From: Sediminibacter sp. Hel_I_10
GTDB taxonomy: Bacteria; Bacteroidota; Bacteroidia; Flavobacteriales; Flavobacteriaceae
Reading direction: 5' to 3'
NCBI RefSeq assembly: GCF_000688335.1
Contig: NZ_JHZX01000001.1
Span: 2,604,001-2,668,000 of the forward strand
Length of the DNA: 64,000 nt
This document shows, in pieces, positions 17,273 through 26,585 of the stretch. The notes beneath the pieces are model-generated. The model saw only the letters and a program-made list of their open reading frames with translations. It had not been told where the DNA came from and made no database searches. The translations under genes and the position numbers were made by a program. Position 1 is the stretch's first letter; every line of letters starts with the position of its first letter.

Positions 17273-18409
17273 TTATAAATTTAATGGGATCATGATGTAA
17301 TCGCCTGTTAGGTCGTTAAACCAAACTTCATAATCATCTTGAACAATTACAGGAATTGCATTTCCACCTTCGGTAGCAGAGCCTGAGAATGAAGAGTCAC
17401 TTCCCCAAGATGCACCGGTATTAGTAGTGAAGGAAACATCACCAGGCGCTAGATTTATGCTATTTACATACCAAATATGTGAATCAAACGGTAATTGCAT
17501 CATAACGGCATCTTCAGTTAAAGCTGAACCTTGGAGGGTCATACTCGAAAATTCTGTAGCCCCTGAAGCGTCATAGGGTTCAATCGAATAAGTAAAAGAG
17601 GAGAAGTTCACTGTAAACTTATAATAACCATCTGCAGTAACTCCAAAACGTCCTGGATCACTATCTTGTGTTGTTGGGTTACCGGCAATTTCTCCTGAGG
17701 TCTCTATAAGGTCGTCTGGTTCAGATAGGGTAGTTCCCCACTGTGGTTGCCACATTCCTCTTGCTTCCAAAAGCTTAAATCTTCCATCTGTAAAACCGCC
17801 CCCTCCTTTGGTAAACAACCCGGTGTAAGTGTATAGGTCAATGTTTTCGGCATCTCTAAATAATGGAGGGTTGTTATTATTATTGTTCCAATCTGCCGCG
17901 GTACCATTTCCAACTAAAAAGTAATCTTTAAAATCATAGTTGAAATAAGGTTGAACAGAAAACATAATAGCATTCGATGACACAGGGAGACCGTTTTGTG
18001 TACCAATAGAGCTCTCAACCTTAGCATAAAGCGTGTTAAACTCAAAAGGAGGTATTCCTACGGTACCAGCTATGGTATTCAATTCATTCATAGATAATGT
18101 GGCAGATGTAGCGCCTGCTGCAGAGGTTGCTACAACAGGGTTAGTAAAAGAAGCATCTGAAGCCATGATCACATCATAATTTTCTGATGCAGGGAATCCG
18201 TAGTCTGCCTCTTCCCAATTAAAAGTTACCGCAGGATTAGCTGGGTTGTTAGGGTCTAATTCTATCATCGACACCGAAAGCTCTGATAGACTTATAGGAT
18301 TTGTTTCAGAAACTGTTATTATAGCATTATCATCTTCGCAGGAGTTAAGAAAAAAACCTAGAGACAGCACTGCTAACAGTAAAATTTTAAATTTCATATT
18401 ATTTTTCAT
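17273..18409 (-). CDS. SusE-like outer-membrane lipoprotein
   Basis: A 378-residue SPII lipoprotein (Cys24 in LNSCEDD). It has an N-terminal SusE-type beta-sandwich (about 40-150: PAVTFNWEEADYGFP...NYDVIMASD) and C-terminal domains that include a SusF/SusE-like binding module (FLVGNGTAADWNNN) and a carbohydrate-facing tail. It is 14 bases after susD and 11 before the susF-like gene, in the classical susC-D-E-F order. The expected role is starch-oligosaccharide binding at the cell surface. Sequence divergence among SusE proteins is high, so the name rests on domain form and operon position. Confidence 0.82.
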   Translation of the reverse strand: MKNNMKFKILLLAVLSLGFFLNSCEDDNAIITVSETNPISLSELSVSMIELDPNNPANPAVTFNWEEADYGFPASENYDVIMASDASFTNPVVATSAAGATSATLSMNELNTIAGTVGIPPFEFNTLYAKVESSIGTQNGLPVSSNAIMFSVQPYFNYDFKDYFLVGNGTAADWNNNNNNPPLFRDAENIDLYTYTGLFTKGGGGFTDGRFKLLEARGMWQPQWGTTLSEPDDLIETSGEIAGNPTTQDSDPGRFGVTADGYYKFTVNFSSFTYSIEPYDASGATEFSSMTLQGSALTEDAVMMQLPFDSHIWYVNSINLAPGDVSFTTNTGASWGSDSSFSGSATEGGNAIPVIVQDDYEVWFNDLTGDYIMIPLNL

Positions 18410-18423
18410 AATTAAAGCAATTT

Positions 18424-20013
18424 TTAGTATCCTGGATTTTGTGTCAAGTTAGGATTAGCACTGATATCTGAAGTTGGTATTGGAAATACGTCTCTAAAAG
18501 AAGCCGTAGTTGTACCATTAGGTACATTTCCTTTATATGGCCAAATTCCGTTTTCAGTGAATAAATTGAAACGCACTAAATCTGTTCTTCTATGGCATTC
18601 CCATTGAAGTTCTTTAGCTCTTTCATTGATGATAAAGTTTAAATCGAGACTGCTAGCGGTAATGTTTGCAGAGTTGTTTTCATAAGCACGCTCTCTTAAT
18701 TCATTCATGTAACCAACAGCAATACTCATATCTCCGCCGCCGCCTCTAAGGTGAGCTTCAGCGTACATTAAGTAAGCATCTGCTAATCTAAACATTGGGA
18801 AATCTGTATCTGGGAAATCTCCAGATGGATCAGATCCAGGGTTGCCGTTGCGATCAACATTTCTGTATTTAGCAATAGCATAGCCATCTTGAAAATTTGA
18901 AATATCATTGATTTCTAAAGATTGCCCTTCAGTAAAAAACAATTCTCTAGTGTCTGAAGAGTTTGCCATTCCTGGGAACTTCTCTACAAAGGCACTTGTG
19001 GTTCTTACTCCGGCCCAACCGCCATTGACTCCGAATTCCGCAGGAGACATATCGCCTCCAATTGGGGCATGGCACAAGAATGTCATTCCTCCAAAAGACT
19101 GGGTGTTTAATCCATCAAATGCGATAGGAAAGATAATTTCATTAGACTGGTGATTATCTGCTAAAAACAGGTATTCATAATTAGGCTCTAAGGTGTATTG
19201 TTGCGAATTAATTACTTTTTCTACTGTTAGTCTAGCATCTGTGTATCTTGGAGTATTAACGTATACTTCAGCATTAAGGTACAATTTAGACAACAACATC
19301 CACGCAGCAGCTTTATCGGCTCTGGCATATTCATTTTCTCCTGCATTTACTAATTCTGAATCTATGGCAATCAGCTCATCTTCAATATAATCAAATAAGT
19401 CTTGAGCATTTGTTTGAGCTGGTAAAAAAGCACCAATCTCACTAGCCTCTGTAGTAAATGGAACGTTTCTATACATGTCTAAAGCATGGTAATAACTTAG
19501 CGCTCTCATAAAGCGTGTTTCAGCTCTATAGGTTTGAATTTGAGCTCTCAAATCGCTATCAACGCCCCTAGCATCTAACTTATCAGATTCTGTTTGACGA
19601 ATAAACTCATTACACAAACTAATTTGGTAGAAGATTCTTGAATACATGGTGCTAATAAATTCATTACCTGCCGTCCAGTTTTGGTAATGAAGATCTTTAA
19701 TGGTACCATCATTCCAACCGATAACAGCTTCGTCTGTCGTTAACTGTTGTAACATCCAATACAGTCGTAAGTAATTGGAGAATCCCTCATCTAATCCGTT
19801 GATATCAGGATTTCCAGCGGGTCCCTGTTGGCCACTTACCGCAATACCCGCATAAATTTTAGCAAGAAAAGAACGGTAGGAGGCAGGATCTTGAAAAACT
19901 TCGTCTGCCGTGTCTTGGTTTATCGGTTTAAGGTCATCAATTTCATTAGTACATGAAATCATGGCTAAAATACCGAAAGCAAGCAGTGCTATTTTTTGAA
20001 TTTTGTTTAACAT
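18424..20013 (-). CDS. susD: SusD/RagB-family substrate-binding lipoprotein
   Basis: A 529-residue SPII lipoprotein (Cys21 in MISCTNE). It is helix-rich with TPR-like repeats and has the SusD family features: an N-terminal DEVFQDPASYRSFLAKIYAG segment, the central FRLADAYLMYAEAHLRGG and the C-terminal NLTQNPGY end. SusD caps the SusC barrel and delivers oligosaccharides. It follows susC after 22 bases. Alpha-glucan is the likely substrate, given SusE/F-like neighbours, the surface amylase and the divergent maltose genes. Confidence 0.96.
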   Translation of the reverse strand: MLNKIQKIALLAFGILAMISCTNEIDDLKPINQDTADEVFQDPASYRSFLAKIYAGIAVSGQQGPAGNPDINGLDEGFSNYLRLYWMLQQLTTDEAVIGWNDGTIKDLHYQNWTAGNEFISTMYSRIFYQISLCNEFIRQTESDKLDARGVDSDLRAQIQTYRAETRFMRALSYYHALDMYRNVPFTTEASEIGAFLPAQTNAQDLFDYIEDELIAIDSELVNAGENEYARADKAAAWMLLSKLYLNAEVYVNTPRYTDARLTVEKVINSQQYTLEPNYEYLFLADNHQSNEIIFPIAFDGLNTQSFGGMTFLCHAPIGGDMSPAEFGVNGGWAGVRTTSAFVEKFPGMANSSDTRELFFTEGQSLEINDISNFQDGYAIAKYRNVDRNGNPGSDPSGDFPDTDFPMFRLADAYLMYAEAHLRGGGGDMSIAVGYMNELRERAYENNSANITASSLDLNFIINERAKELQWECHRRTDLVRFNLFTENGIWPYKGNVPNGTTTASFRDVFPIPTSDISANPNLTQNPGY

Positions 20014-20035
20014 GATATTTTTCTTTTTATAGTTT

Positions 20036-22942
20036 TTAAAATGTAAAGTTTAATCCCAAAACAAAAGTTCTTGGTCTTGGATAAACATTGTTGTCAACTC
20101 CACTCGCAATTTCAGGATCTAACCCAGAATACTCAGTGATTGTAAATACATTAGTCGCGGTTAGAGAAGCTCTAAAATTTATTTTTTCAAATGGAATGTT
20201 GTATCCTAAAGAAATGTTATCCAATTTCATGAAGGATGCATTTTCAACATATAAATCTGAAAACTGTTGATTATTAATGAAGCCGGTATTTAAAACATCT
20301 GTGCTACCATTTCCGTAGTGCATGTTTCCTACCTGATTTAAAAGGGCCTCTTGATATCCGTTGGCCGAATTAAAGTTATTATAAAGGTAATTGCCTAAAC
20401 TTCCTCTTAGAGTAAAGCTTAAATCCAAATTTTTATAACTCATGTTCGACGTAAATCCGAAAAAAGAATTAGGTGTAGGAGATTTGTATCTGTACTTGTC
20501 ATTATCATTGATAATATTATCACCGTTAAGGTCTGCATAAGCACCCTCAATAGGCTGTCCATTATTATCATACAATTGTTTAAATACATAGAATGCATTT
20601 GGTTGATTTCCTACAGTATTAATTTGGATGAGGTTACCAACGCCTCCAGAGAGTGTCGGGCCTGTTGGTGTTCCAATTGAGTTTGGATTATCAGAAAGTG
20701 TCAATTTTGTGATTTCAACGTCACTTACGGTAAAGTTGGCATTCACATTCCAATTAAAGTTTTCAGTTTTAACAGGAGAGAAATTAATACCTAGCTCTAT
20801 ACCTTTACTCTCTGTTTCTCCGACGTTCTGATCTAAAAAGTTCTCTAGGTTACTGCCCGCTGGAACTGGAGCAAATTGCAATAAATCTTTGTTTTTTCTA
20901 TAATAAGCATCAATTGTACCTGTAATTTTATTTTTGAAAAAACCGTAATCTATACCAACATTATACATGGTGGCTTCCTCCCATTTAAGGTTTTGATTGT
21001 ATCCTTCTGGTCTAATGGTAGGAACAAATTGATTTCCAAATTGATATTGCGATTGAAAATCTCCCAAACTATATACGCCTAGATATGGAAATGCACCACC
21101 AACAGCTTGCTGGCCAGTAACACCCCAACTCAATCTTAATTTTAAATTACTAATGGTTTCAGAGTCTTTTATAAAATCCTCATCAGAGGCTAACCAAGAG
21201 AATGCGGCCGAAGGGAAATTACCATTTCTATTATCTGGTGAAAATCGAGAGGTAATATCTCTTCTATAGGTTCCAGTGAAAATATATTTATCTGCTATAG
21301 TGAAATTAGCTCTAGCAAAATAAGATTCTAAAATCAATTGAAAAGGTACAGGTGGAATCACGGCATTAAATTCTCCGGTTCCTGTATTTAAGTCTCTAGA
21401 TTCTGAAATATTATAAAATCTTTGGTAAGTATGTCCTGCAGTAAGATCTACAGAAGTTATCACTGAATTTAAACTTTTTTTGTAATTAAGGTAGAAATCT
21501 AAAAGCCTGTTTTTATTTATGCCAAAATAAGAGCCTCTACTTGCAAACTGATTAGCATTTAAGTTGTTGAATCCTGCGGCAGCATTTGTGAAATAACGGC
21601 CATCATATTCCTCATAATCAATACCAGCATTAACATTTAATCTCAACTCTGGTAAGAAGTGAAATTTGTAATCTAACTGAATGTTTGAGATGTTTCTTTT
21701 TGCACGTTGTCTATTGTCTCTCAATTCTAAAAGAGATACAGGGTTTCTCGGAGCTAAATTTCTTACCCCATCAGCATCTTCAAATTCAAAATAGCCACCA
21801 TAGTTTCCTGCTACAGGTTGAGTGGGGTCAAAGAAAAGCGCACTTCCAATGGCACCTTCATCAGCAAATCTGTTGTCAACTAAACTTCCTTTAGAAGACA
21901 CATTAACCTTTAAATGATCGTCAAATAAGCGGTGTTCATAATTTAAATTAAGAGCGTTTCTTCGGTATTGTGATGTCAATAAAATACCGTTTTGATTGGC
22001 AAGGTTATAGTTCACTCTAATAGAACTATTCTCAAATCCTTTAGAAACTGTTAAGTTATGAATTCCTCCCTCTGCCGCTTCGTAAATTTGATCTTGCCAA
22101 TCTGTATTTGCATTTCCCAATAAATCTTCGTTACCTCCATTATCGATTATGAACTGTCTAAATTGGTCAGCACTTAAAACATCTACCTTATCAATTAACT
22201 TTCCAGTAGAAACCTGTAAATCATATTCTACTTTAAGTGGGGCATTTCGTGTTCCTTTTTTTGTGGTAATGATTACGACACCCGCGGTAGCACGTGATCC
22301 ATATATTGCAGTTGCAGAGGCATCTTTTAATACAGTATAGCTTTCAATTTCATTAGGGTTAATGGCGTTAAGACTTTGCCCACTTAAAGGGATACCATCT
22401 ACAACAATAAGAGGACTATTGTTTCCGCTTAAAGAACCACCATTTCTAATTCTAATTTCAGCTCCAGCTCCAGGAGAACCAGAAGAAGAGGTTACTCTTA
22501 CACCGGCAGATTTACCAGCTAAAAGGTTTTCGGGAGAGACAATAGCACCTTTATTGAACTCTTCAGAATCAATTTTTTCTAATGATCCTGTAGCGTCCTT
22601 TACAGTGGTTGTACCATAACCAACGATAACCACTTCATCCAATTGACCAGAATCTTGGGTTAAAACAACGTTTAATTCGGGTTGACCAGCATAGGTGACT
22701 TCCTTAGTGACATACCCTAAGTATGAAAAGACTAAAACTTGTCCCTCAGCAACAGTAATTGAGAAATTACCATCGAAGTCAGTTGATGCTCCAGTGGTTG
22801 TATCCTTTACAAGAATATTAACCCCTGGTAAAGGCATTGCGTTAGCCTCGTCTGTTACAGTTCCAGATACTTTCGTCTGCCCAAAAAATAGTGCAGGTAT
22901 CAAAAATGTCATCAGTAAAAAGCCATTAAAAAATGTTTTCAT
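20036..22942 (-). CDS. susC: SusC/RagA-family TonB-dependent transporter
   Basis: A 968-residue outer-membrane transporter. It has a signal peptide (to about residue 21, FFG-Q), a carboxypeptidase-regulatory-like domain (about 24-100, SGTVTDEANAMPLPGVNI), a TonB-box region and plug (about 110-230, with GYGTTTVKDATGS and SGSPGAGAEIRIRNGGS), and a C-terminal 22-strand barrel ending in FTF. It imports oligosaccharides into the periplasm with TonB energy, together with SusD. It is the first gene of the left operon, and a LacI-type palindrome lies 113 bp upstream of its start. At 968 residues it is of usual length for the maltodextrin type. Confidence 0.97.
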   Translation of the reverse strand: MKTFFNGFLLMTFLIPALFFGQTKVSGTVTDEANAMPLPGVNILVKDTTTGASTDFDGNFSITVAEGQVLVFSYLGYVTKEVTYAGQPELNVVLTQDSGQLDEVVIVGYGTTTVKDATGSLEKIDSEEFNKGAIVSPENLLAGKSAGVRVTSSSGSPGAGAEIRIRNGGSLSGNNSPLIVVDGIPLSGQSLNAINPNEIESYTVLKDASATAIYGSRATAGVVIITTKKGTRNAPLKVEYDLQVSTGKLIDKVDVLSADQFRQFIIDNGGNEDLLGNANTDWQDQIYEAAEGGIHNLTVSKGFENSSIRVNYNLANQNGILLTSQYRRNALNLNYEHRLFDDHLKVNVSSKGSLVDNRFADEGAIGSALFFDPTQPVAGNYGGYFEFEDADGVRNLAPRNPVSLLELRDNRQRAKRNISNIQLDYKFHFLPELRLNVNAGIDYEEYDGRYFTNAAAGFNNLNANQFASRGSYFGINKNRLLDFYLNYKKSLNSVITSVDLTAGHTYQRFYNISESRDLNTGTGEFNAVIPPVPFQLILESYFARANFTIADKYIFTGTYRRDITSRFSPDNRNGNFPSAAFSWLASDEDFIKDSETISNLKLRLSWGVTGQQAVGGAFPYLGVYSLGDFQSQYQFGNQFVPTIRPEGYNQNLKWEEATMYNVGIDYGFFKNKITGTIDAYYRKNKDLLQFAPVPAGSNLENFLDQNVGETESKGIELGINFSPVKTENFNWNVNANFTVSDVEITKLTLSDNPNSIGTPTGPTLSGGVGNLIQINTVGNQPNAFYVFKQLYDNNGQPIEGAYADLNGDNIINDNDKYRYKSPTPNSFFGFTSNMSYKNLDLSFTLRGSLGNYLYNNFNSANGYQEALLNQVGNMHYGNGSTDVLNTGFINNQQFSDLYVENASFMKLDNISLGYNIPFEKINFRASLTATNVFTITEYSGLDPEIASGVDNNVYPRPRTFVLGLNFTF

Positions 22943-23054
22943 AGAAGATTTTTAAAAAAGTTAGTTGCTTAATATTTTGTTATATTTTCACTTCTCAGGG
23001 TTAAATCTATGTAAAATCTATGTATTAAAAACTTTAACAGAATCTAATTAGGTT

Positions 23055-23070
23055 ACGAAAACGTTTTCGT
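23055..23070. promoter_or_regulatory. 16-bp perfect palindrome, likely LacI-family operator
   Basis: ACGAAAACGTTTTCGT is fully self-complementary with a central CG, the form of LacI/GalR-family operators. It lies in the 368-bp space between the divergent susC and lacI starts, 113 bp upstream of susC. The adjacent LacI-family protein is the obvious ligand. The rest of the space (22943-23310) is AT-rich, and I see no convincing second operator or gene in it. No other copy was noticed in the window. Confidence 0.7.
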
Positions 23071-23310
23071 GTTAAAAACTTTTTTAATATTGACTGAAAA
23101 CAATAAAAAACAAGCTGATTTTAACAATATTGCAATATTACACTGCCTTTGTTGAGAAGTTTTGAGAATTAAGCAATTCACTTTTTTATTCTAAGATACT
23201 AATTTTTCGTTAAAACGGAACATCGAGTAGCTTTCTTTGTCAGTTTAAATTTTAGTAATTTCACTTTTTGATATAGGTGTCAAAAAAATTAAAAGCCAGC
23301 ATTTTTTAAG

Positions 23311-24369
23311 ATGAAAAGAAAAGTTACCCTAAAACAAATAGCTAAAGAGTTAGACGTTTCTATCTCTACAGTGTCTAAGGCATTACGTGATAGTATAGAG
23401 ATTAGTGAAGATACGCGTCAAAAAGTTCAGGCTTTCGCAAAACTTTATAATTATAGACCTAATAACATCGCCTTAAGTCTAAAAAACAGGAAGACCAAGA
23501 CCATCGGTATTATCATTCCTGAAATTGTTCATCATTTTTTCTCTAAGGTTATTACTGGGATTGAGCTGGTAGCCAATAAACGTGGTTATAATGTTATTGT
23601 AGGACTTTCAAATGAGAGTTTTGATAAAGAAGTGCTCAATATGCAAATGTTGGCCAATGGGAGCATTGATGGATTTATACTATCTATTTCGAAGGAAACA
23701 TTACAGCAGCAGGACTACCATCATTTTACCGAAACCATTAATCAAGGCATGCCCATTGTGATGTTTGACCGTGTTGTAAATGATATTGCTTGTGATAAAG
23801 TAATTGTAGATGATGCCAAAGGCGCTCATAAGGCTGTAGAGAAACTAATTAGCAATGGTTGTAAACAGATAGCAATCATCACTACAAAAGATTATGTTAG
23901 TGTTGGTAAGCTAAGAACTCAAGGCTATTTGAAAGCTTTAGAAGATCATAAAATGGAGCCAAAATCATCTTTGATTTTAAAGGTTGAAGATAAATTACTT
24001 TCAGATGATCATTTAGACGAATTGGAAGCTGAAATTCAAGAAATGTTTAAAGCCAATAAACATATAGATGGTGTTTTTGCGGTAAATGAACTCTATGCAG
24101 TTACAGCGATAAAGGTGGCTCGAAAGATGGGTCTGGATATTCCAGGATCTCTACAAGTAGTAAGTTTTAGTGATGGAGTACTTTCCAAACACTGCACGCC
24201 AAGTCTTACAACCATTAGTCAGCATGGCCAAAAAATAGGAGAATCTGCAGCAGAGTTATTGATTAATAGACTAGAACAAGAGGAAGAGGAGGAAGATGAG
24301 TCTTACGAAGAACATTATGAAACTATTGTTATTGAGACAGACCTCATTGAGAGGGAGTCTACTAAATAA
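23311..24369 (+). CDS. LacI-family regulator of the alpha-glucan locus
   Basis: A 352-residue LacI/GalR regulator. It has an N-terminal helix-turn-helix (TLKQIAKELDVSISTVSKALRD, roughly 5-27), a hinge helix (IALSLKNRKTKTIGIIIP), and a periplasmic-binding-protein-like sugar-sensor core (about 60-335). The C-terminus is acidic (EQEEEEEDESYEEHYE). It is divergent from susC and upstream of the transporter and phosphorylase genes, so it likely controls both arms in response to maltose or a related sugar. Flavobacteria often use a LacI regulator where Bacteroides uses SusR. Whether it represses or activates cannot be read here. Confidence 0.93.
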   Translation: MKRKVTLKQIAKELDVSISTVSKALRDSIEISEDTRQKVQAFAKLYNYRPNNIALSLKNRKTKTIGIIIPEIVHHFFSKVITGIELVANKRGYNVIVGLSNESFDKEVLNMQMLANGSIDGFILSISKETLQQQDYHHFTETINQGMPIVMFDRVVNDIACDKVIVDDAKGAHKAVEKLISNGCKQIAIITTKDYVSVGKLRTQGYLKALEDHKMEPKSSLILKVEDKLLSDDHLDELEAEIQEMFKANKHIDGVFAVNELYAVTAIKVARKMGLDIPGSLQVVSFSDGVLSKHCTPSLTTISQHGQKIGESAAELLINRLEQEEEEEDESYEEHYETIVIETDLIERESTK

Positions 24370-24388
24370 ACCACTTGAGGTATTTCTA

Positions 24389-24417
24389 TTGCCAAATCAA
24401 AACTTTTAGTATATTTA
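24389..24417 (+). promoter_or_regulatory. Candidate Bacteroidota promoter upstream of the sugar symporter
   Basis: A TTG (24389-24391) is followed after 18 bases by TATATTTA (24410-24417), one base from the TAnnTTTG consensus of the Bacteroidota primary sigma factor. It would give a leader of about 80 bases before the symporter ATG, so the gene may be transcribed separately from lacI. Confidence 0.4.
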
Positions 24418-24504
24418 CGCCATATTCAAAACTTATATTTTCACTCTCTCCTTTATAAGTTTTGGTAAGTTTAACGCTTATCAATAGTATCAAAAACATA
24501 TACT

Positions 24505-25878
24505 ATGATGAAAAAGCGCATTCTTGGTTTTTGGGAAATTTGGAACATGAGTTTCGGTTTTCTGGGAATTCAATTCGGTTTTGCTTTACAGGGAGGCTTT
24601 ATGTCTCGAATCTTCCAGACCTTAGGTGCTGGTAAAGAAGAAATTCCATTGTTGTGGATTGCTGCTCCGCTGACGGGTCTGCTGGTTCAACCTATTATTG
24701 GTTATATGAGCGATAGGACTTGGAGTACGAGATGGGGTAGGCGTCGTCCTTATTTTTTGATTGGAGCAATTTTAAGTTCCATAGCCTTATTCTTTGTGCC
24801 TTTTTCTCCAGAATTGTGGATAGCAGCCGGTTTTCTTTGGATACTCGATGCCTCTATAAATGTGTCTATGGAGCCATTTAGGGCTTTAGTAGCAGATAAG
24901 TTGACCGAGTCACAACGAACCTATGGTTTCGTCATGCAAACACTCATTATTGGAATTGGAACCTGGGTGGCCAGTAATTTGCCTTGGTTAGTTTCAGAGA
25001 TGGGTGTAAGCGACTCTGCGGCGTCTGGAGTTGTACCCGATTCTGTAAAAATAGCTTTTGCTATTGGAGCATTTGTTTTTCTAATTAGTATCCTTTATAC
25101 CGTATTTACAACTTCAGAATATCCTCCAGAGGATATGGAGGAGTTTGAAAGAGAGAAAAAGCAAAAAAACAGCTTTGTGTCAGACATTGTCAATAATATT
25201 GGTAACATGCCAAAGACAATGAAAAAATTAGGCGTCATCCAATTTTTTAGTTGGTTCGCCTTCTTTACCATGTGGAGTTTGGCAAATCCTGCTTTAACAG
25301 AACACGTTTACAAAACACCGGCTCCTATCGAGTCTAATTTTGACATGACCAATATTTTGGACAAAGAAGCTTTTGATACAGAGAATACCGCTTTTCAAAA
25401 GGCTTCAAATTCAGTTGGTTCGGCCATGGGTGTTTACGGACTCTCATCAATGGCTTTCGCACTATTATTAGTGCTCTATACCTCAAAAAAGAACATCAAT
25501 AGAAAATATGTACATATGTTATCGCTATCTTTAGGTGGCGCAGGTTTTCTGTTGATGAATGTTGTGTCTCCAGAACAACTCAAATACTGTTTTATCCTCA
25601 TAGGGATTGCATGGGGAAGTATACTTTCTATGCCATATGCCATGCTATCCAGCTCTGTTGACCCTAAAAAGATGGGCATGTTTATGGGCATTTTTAACAT
25701 GTTTATAGTCATTCCTCAAATTATTGCTGCCTTAGGCGGTATCAATTTCGTGTCAGGCCTCTTAGGTGAAGAAGCAATCAATGCCATGAGTATTGCAGGA
25801 ATAAGTCTTTTAATAGCCGGTTTGAGTAATTTTTTAATTACAGACAAAGCCGCAATTTCATATCAACCCACAGAATAA
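24505..25878 (+). CDS. MFS sugar/H+ symporter (SLC45/GPH-like), probable maltose importer
   Basis: A 457-residue inner-membrane carrier with about 12 hydrophobic segments. It has MFS cytoplasmic-loop signatures such as GYMSDRTWSTRWGRRRPY (about 70-90), typical of the SLC45/sucrose-type symporters. It is the second gene of the right arm, directly before beta-phosphoglucomutase and the GH65 phosphorylase (five bases to pgmB). That context points to uptake of maltose or another small alpha-glucoside from the periplasm for intracellular phosphorolysis. The substrate is inferred from context only. Confidence 0.88.
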   Translation: MMKKRILGFWEIWNMSFGFLGIQFGFALQGGFMSRIFQTLGAGKEEIPLLWIAAPLTGLLVQPIIGYMSDRTWSTRWGRRRPYFLIGAILSSIALFFVPFSPELWIAAGFLWILDASINVSMEPFRALVADKLTESQRTYGFVMQTLIIGIGTWVASNLPWLVSEMGVSDSAASGVVPDSVKIAFAIGAFVFLISILYTVFTTSEYPPEDMEEFEREKKQKNSFVSDIVNNIGNMPKTMKKLGVIQFFSWFAFFTMWSLANPALTEHVYKTPAPIESNFDMTNILDKEAFDTENTAFQKASNSVGSAMGVYGLSSMAFALLLVLYTSKKNINRKYVHMLSLSLGGAGFLLMNVVSPEQLKYCFILIGIAWGSILSMPYAMLSSSVDPKKMGMFMGIFNMFIVIPQIIAALGGINFVSGLLGEEAINAMSIAGISLLIAGLSNFLITDKAAISYQPTE

Positions 25879-25883
25879 TATTA

Positions 25884-26555
25884 ATGACTAAAAAAGGATT
25901 CATATTCGATCTAGACGGTGTCATCGTAGACACTGCAAAATACCATTTTCTTGCATGGAAAAATCTTGCTAATAGTATTGGCGTAGATTTTTCAGAAGAA
26001 CAAAACGAACATCTAAAAGGTGTTAGCCGAAAACGCTCGCTAGAGAAAATTCTGGATTGGGGCAATAAGACCTTGTCAGAAGAGGAATTTAATAGACTCA
26101 TGGGCTTAAAAAACGAAGATTATCTAAGCCATATCAATCAAATGGATGCTTCTGAAATCTTACCAGATATTGAGAAAACTCTAGATTTTTTGATAGATAA
26201 AGAACAGGGACTAGCCTTGGGATCGGCAAGTAAAAATGCAAAACCCATATTAAAGAAGGTCGCTCTGCTTCATAAGTTTGATGCCATTGTTGATGGTAAC
26301 GATGTGTCAAAGGCAAAACCAGACCCCGAGGTCTTTTTAAATGCCGCTAAATTATTGGGTGTTGCACCAAAAGATTGTATTGTTTTTGAAGATTCTGTAG
26401 CCGGAATTCAAGCCGCCAATACCGCTCATATGTTATCTATTGGCATTGGCCAAAAGTCTGTTTTGCACGAAGCCGATTACATCTTTAATGACTTTACTGA
26501 AATTTCCGAAAGTTTCTTATTAGATATCATATCTAATAGAGTACACAAAAAATAA
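25884..26555 (+). CDS. pgmB: Beta-phosphoglucomutase (HAD family)
   Basis: A 223-residue HAD hydrolase-fold enzyme. Nucleophile D9 and acid/base D11 lie in FDLDGVIVD, with the cap domain after it (HFLAWKNL...GVSRKRSLEKIL). The motif-II Ser is in GSASKNAK, the Lys in KAKPDPEVF, and the acidic pair in FEDSVAGIQAA. It converts beta-glucose-1-phosphate to glucose-6-phosphate. The next gene, a GH65 phosphorylase, makes exactly that sugar phosphate from maltose, so the pair forms a short phosphorolytic pathway in the cytoplasm. The cap Arg/Lys and GVSR motifs favour beta-PGM over a general phosphatase. Confidence 0.93.
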   Translation: MTKKGFIFDLDGVIVDTAKYHFLAWKNLANSIGVDFSEEQNEHLKGVSRKRSLEKILDWGNKTLSEEEFNRLMGLKNEDYLSHINQMDASEILPDIEKTLDFLIDKEQGLALGSASKNAKPILKKVALLHKFDAIVDGNDVSKAKPDPEVFLNAAKLLGVAPKDCIVFEDSVAGIQAANTAHMLSIGIGQKSVLHEADYIFNDFTEISESFLLDIISNRVHKK

Positions 26556-26585
26556 AACTTTAGTTCACATTATAATTAGAATATC

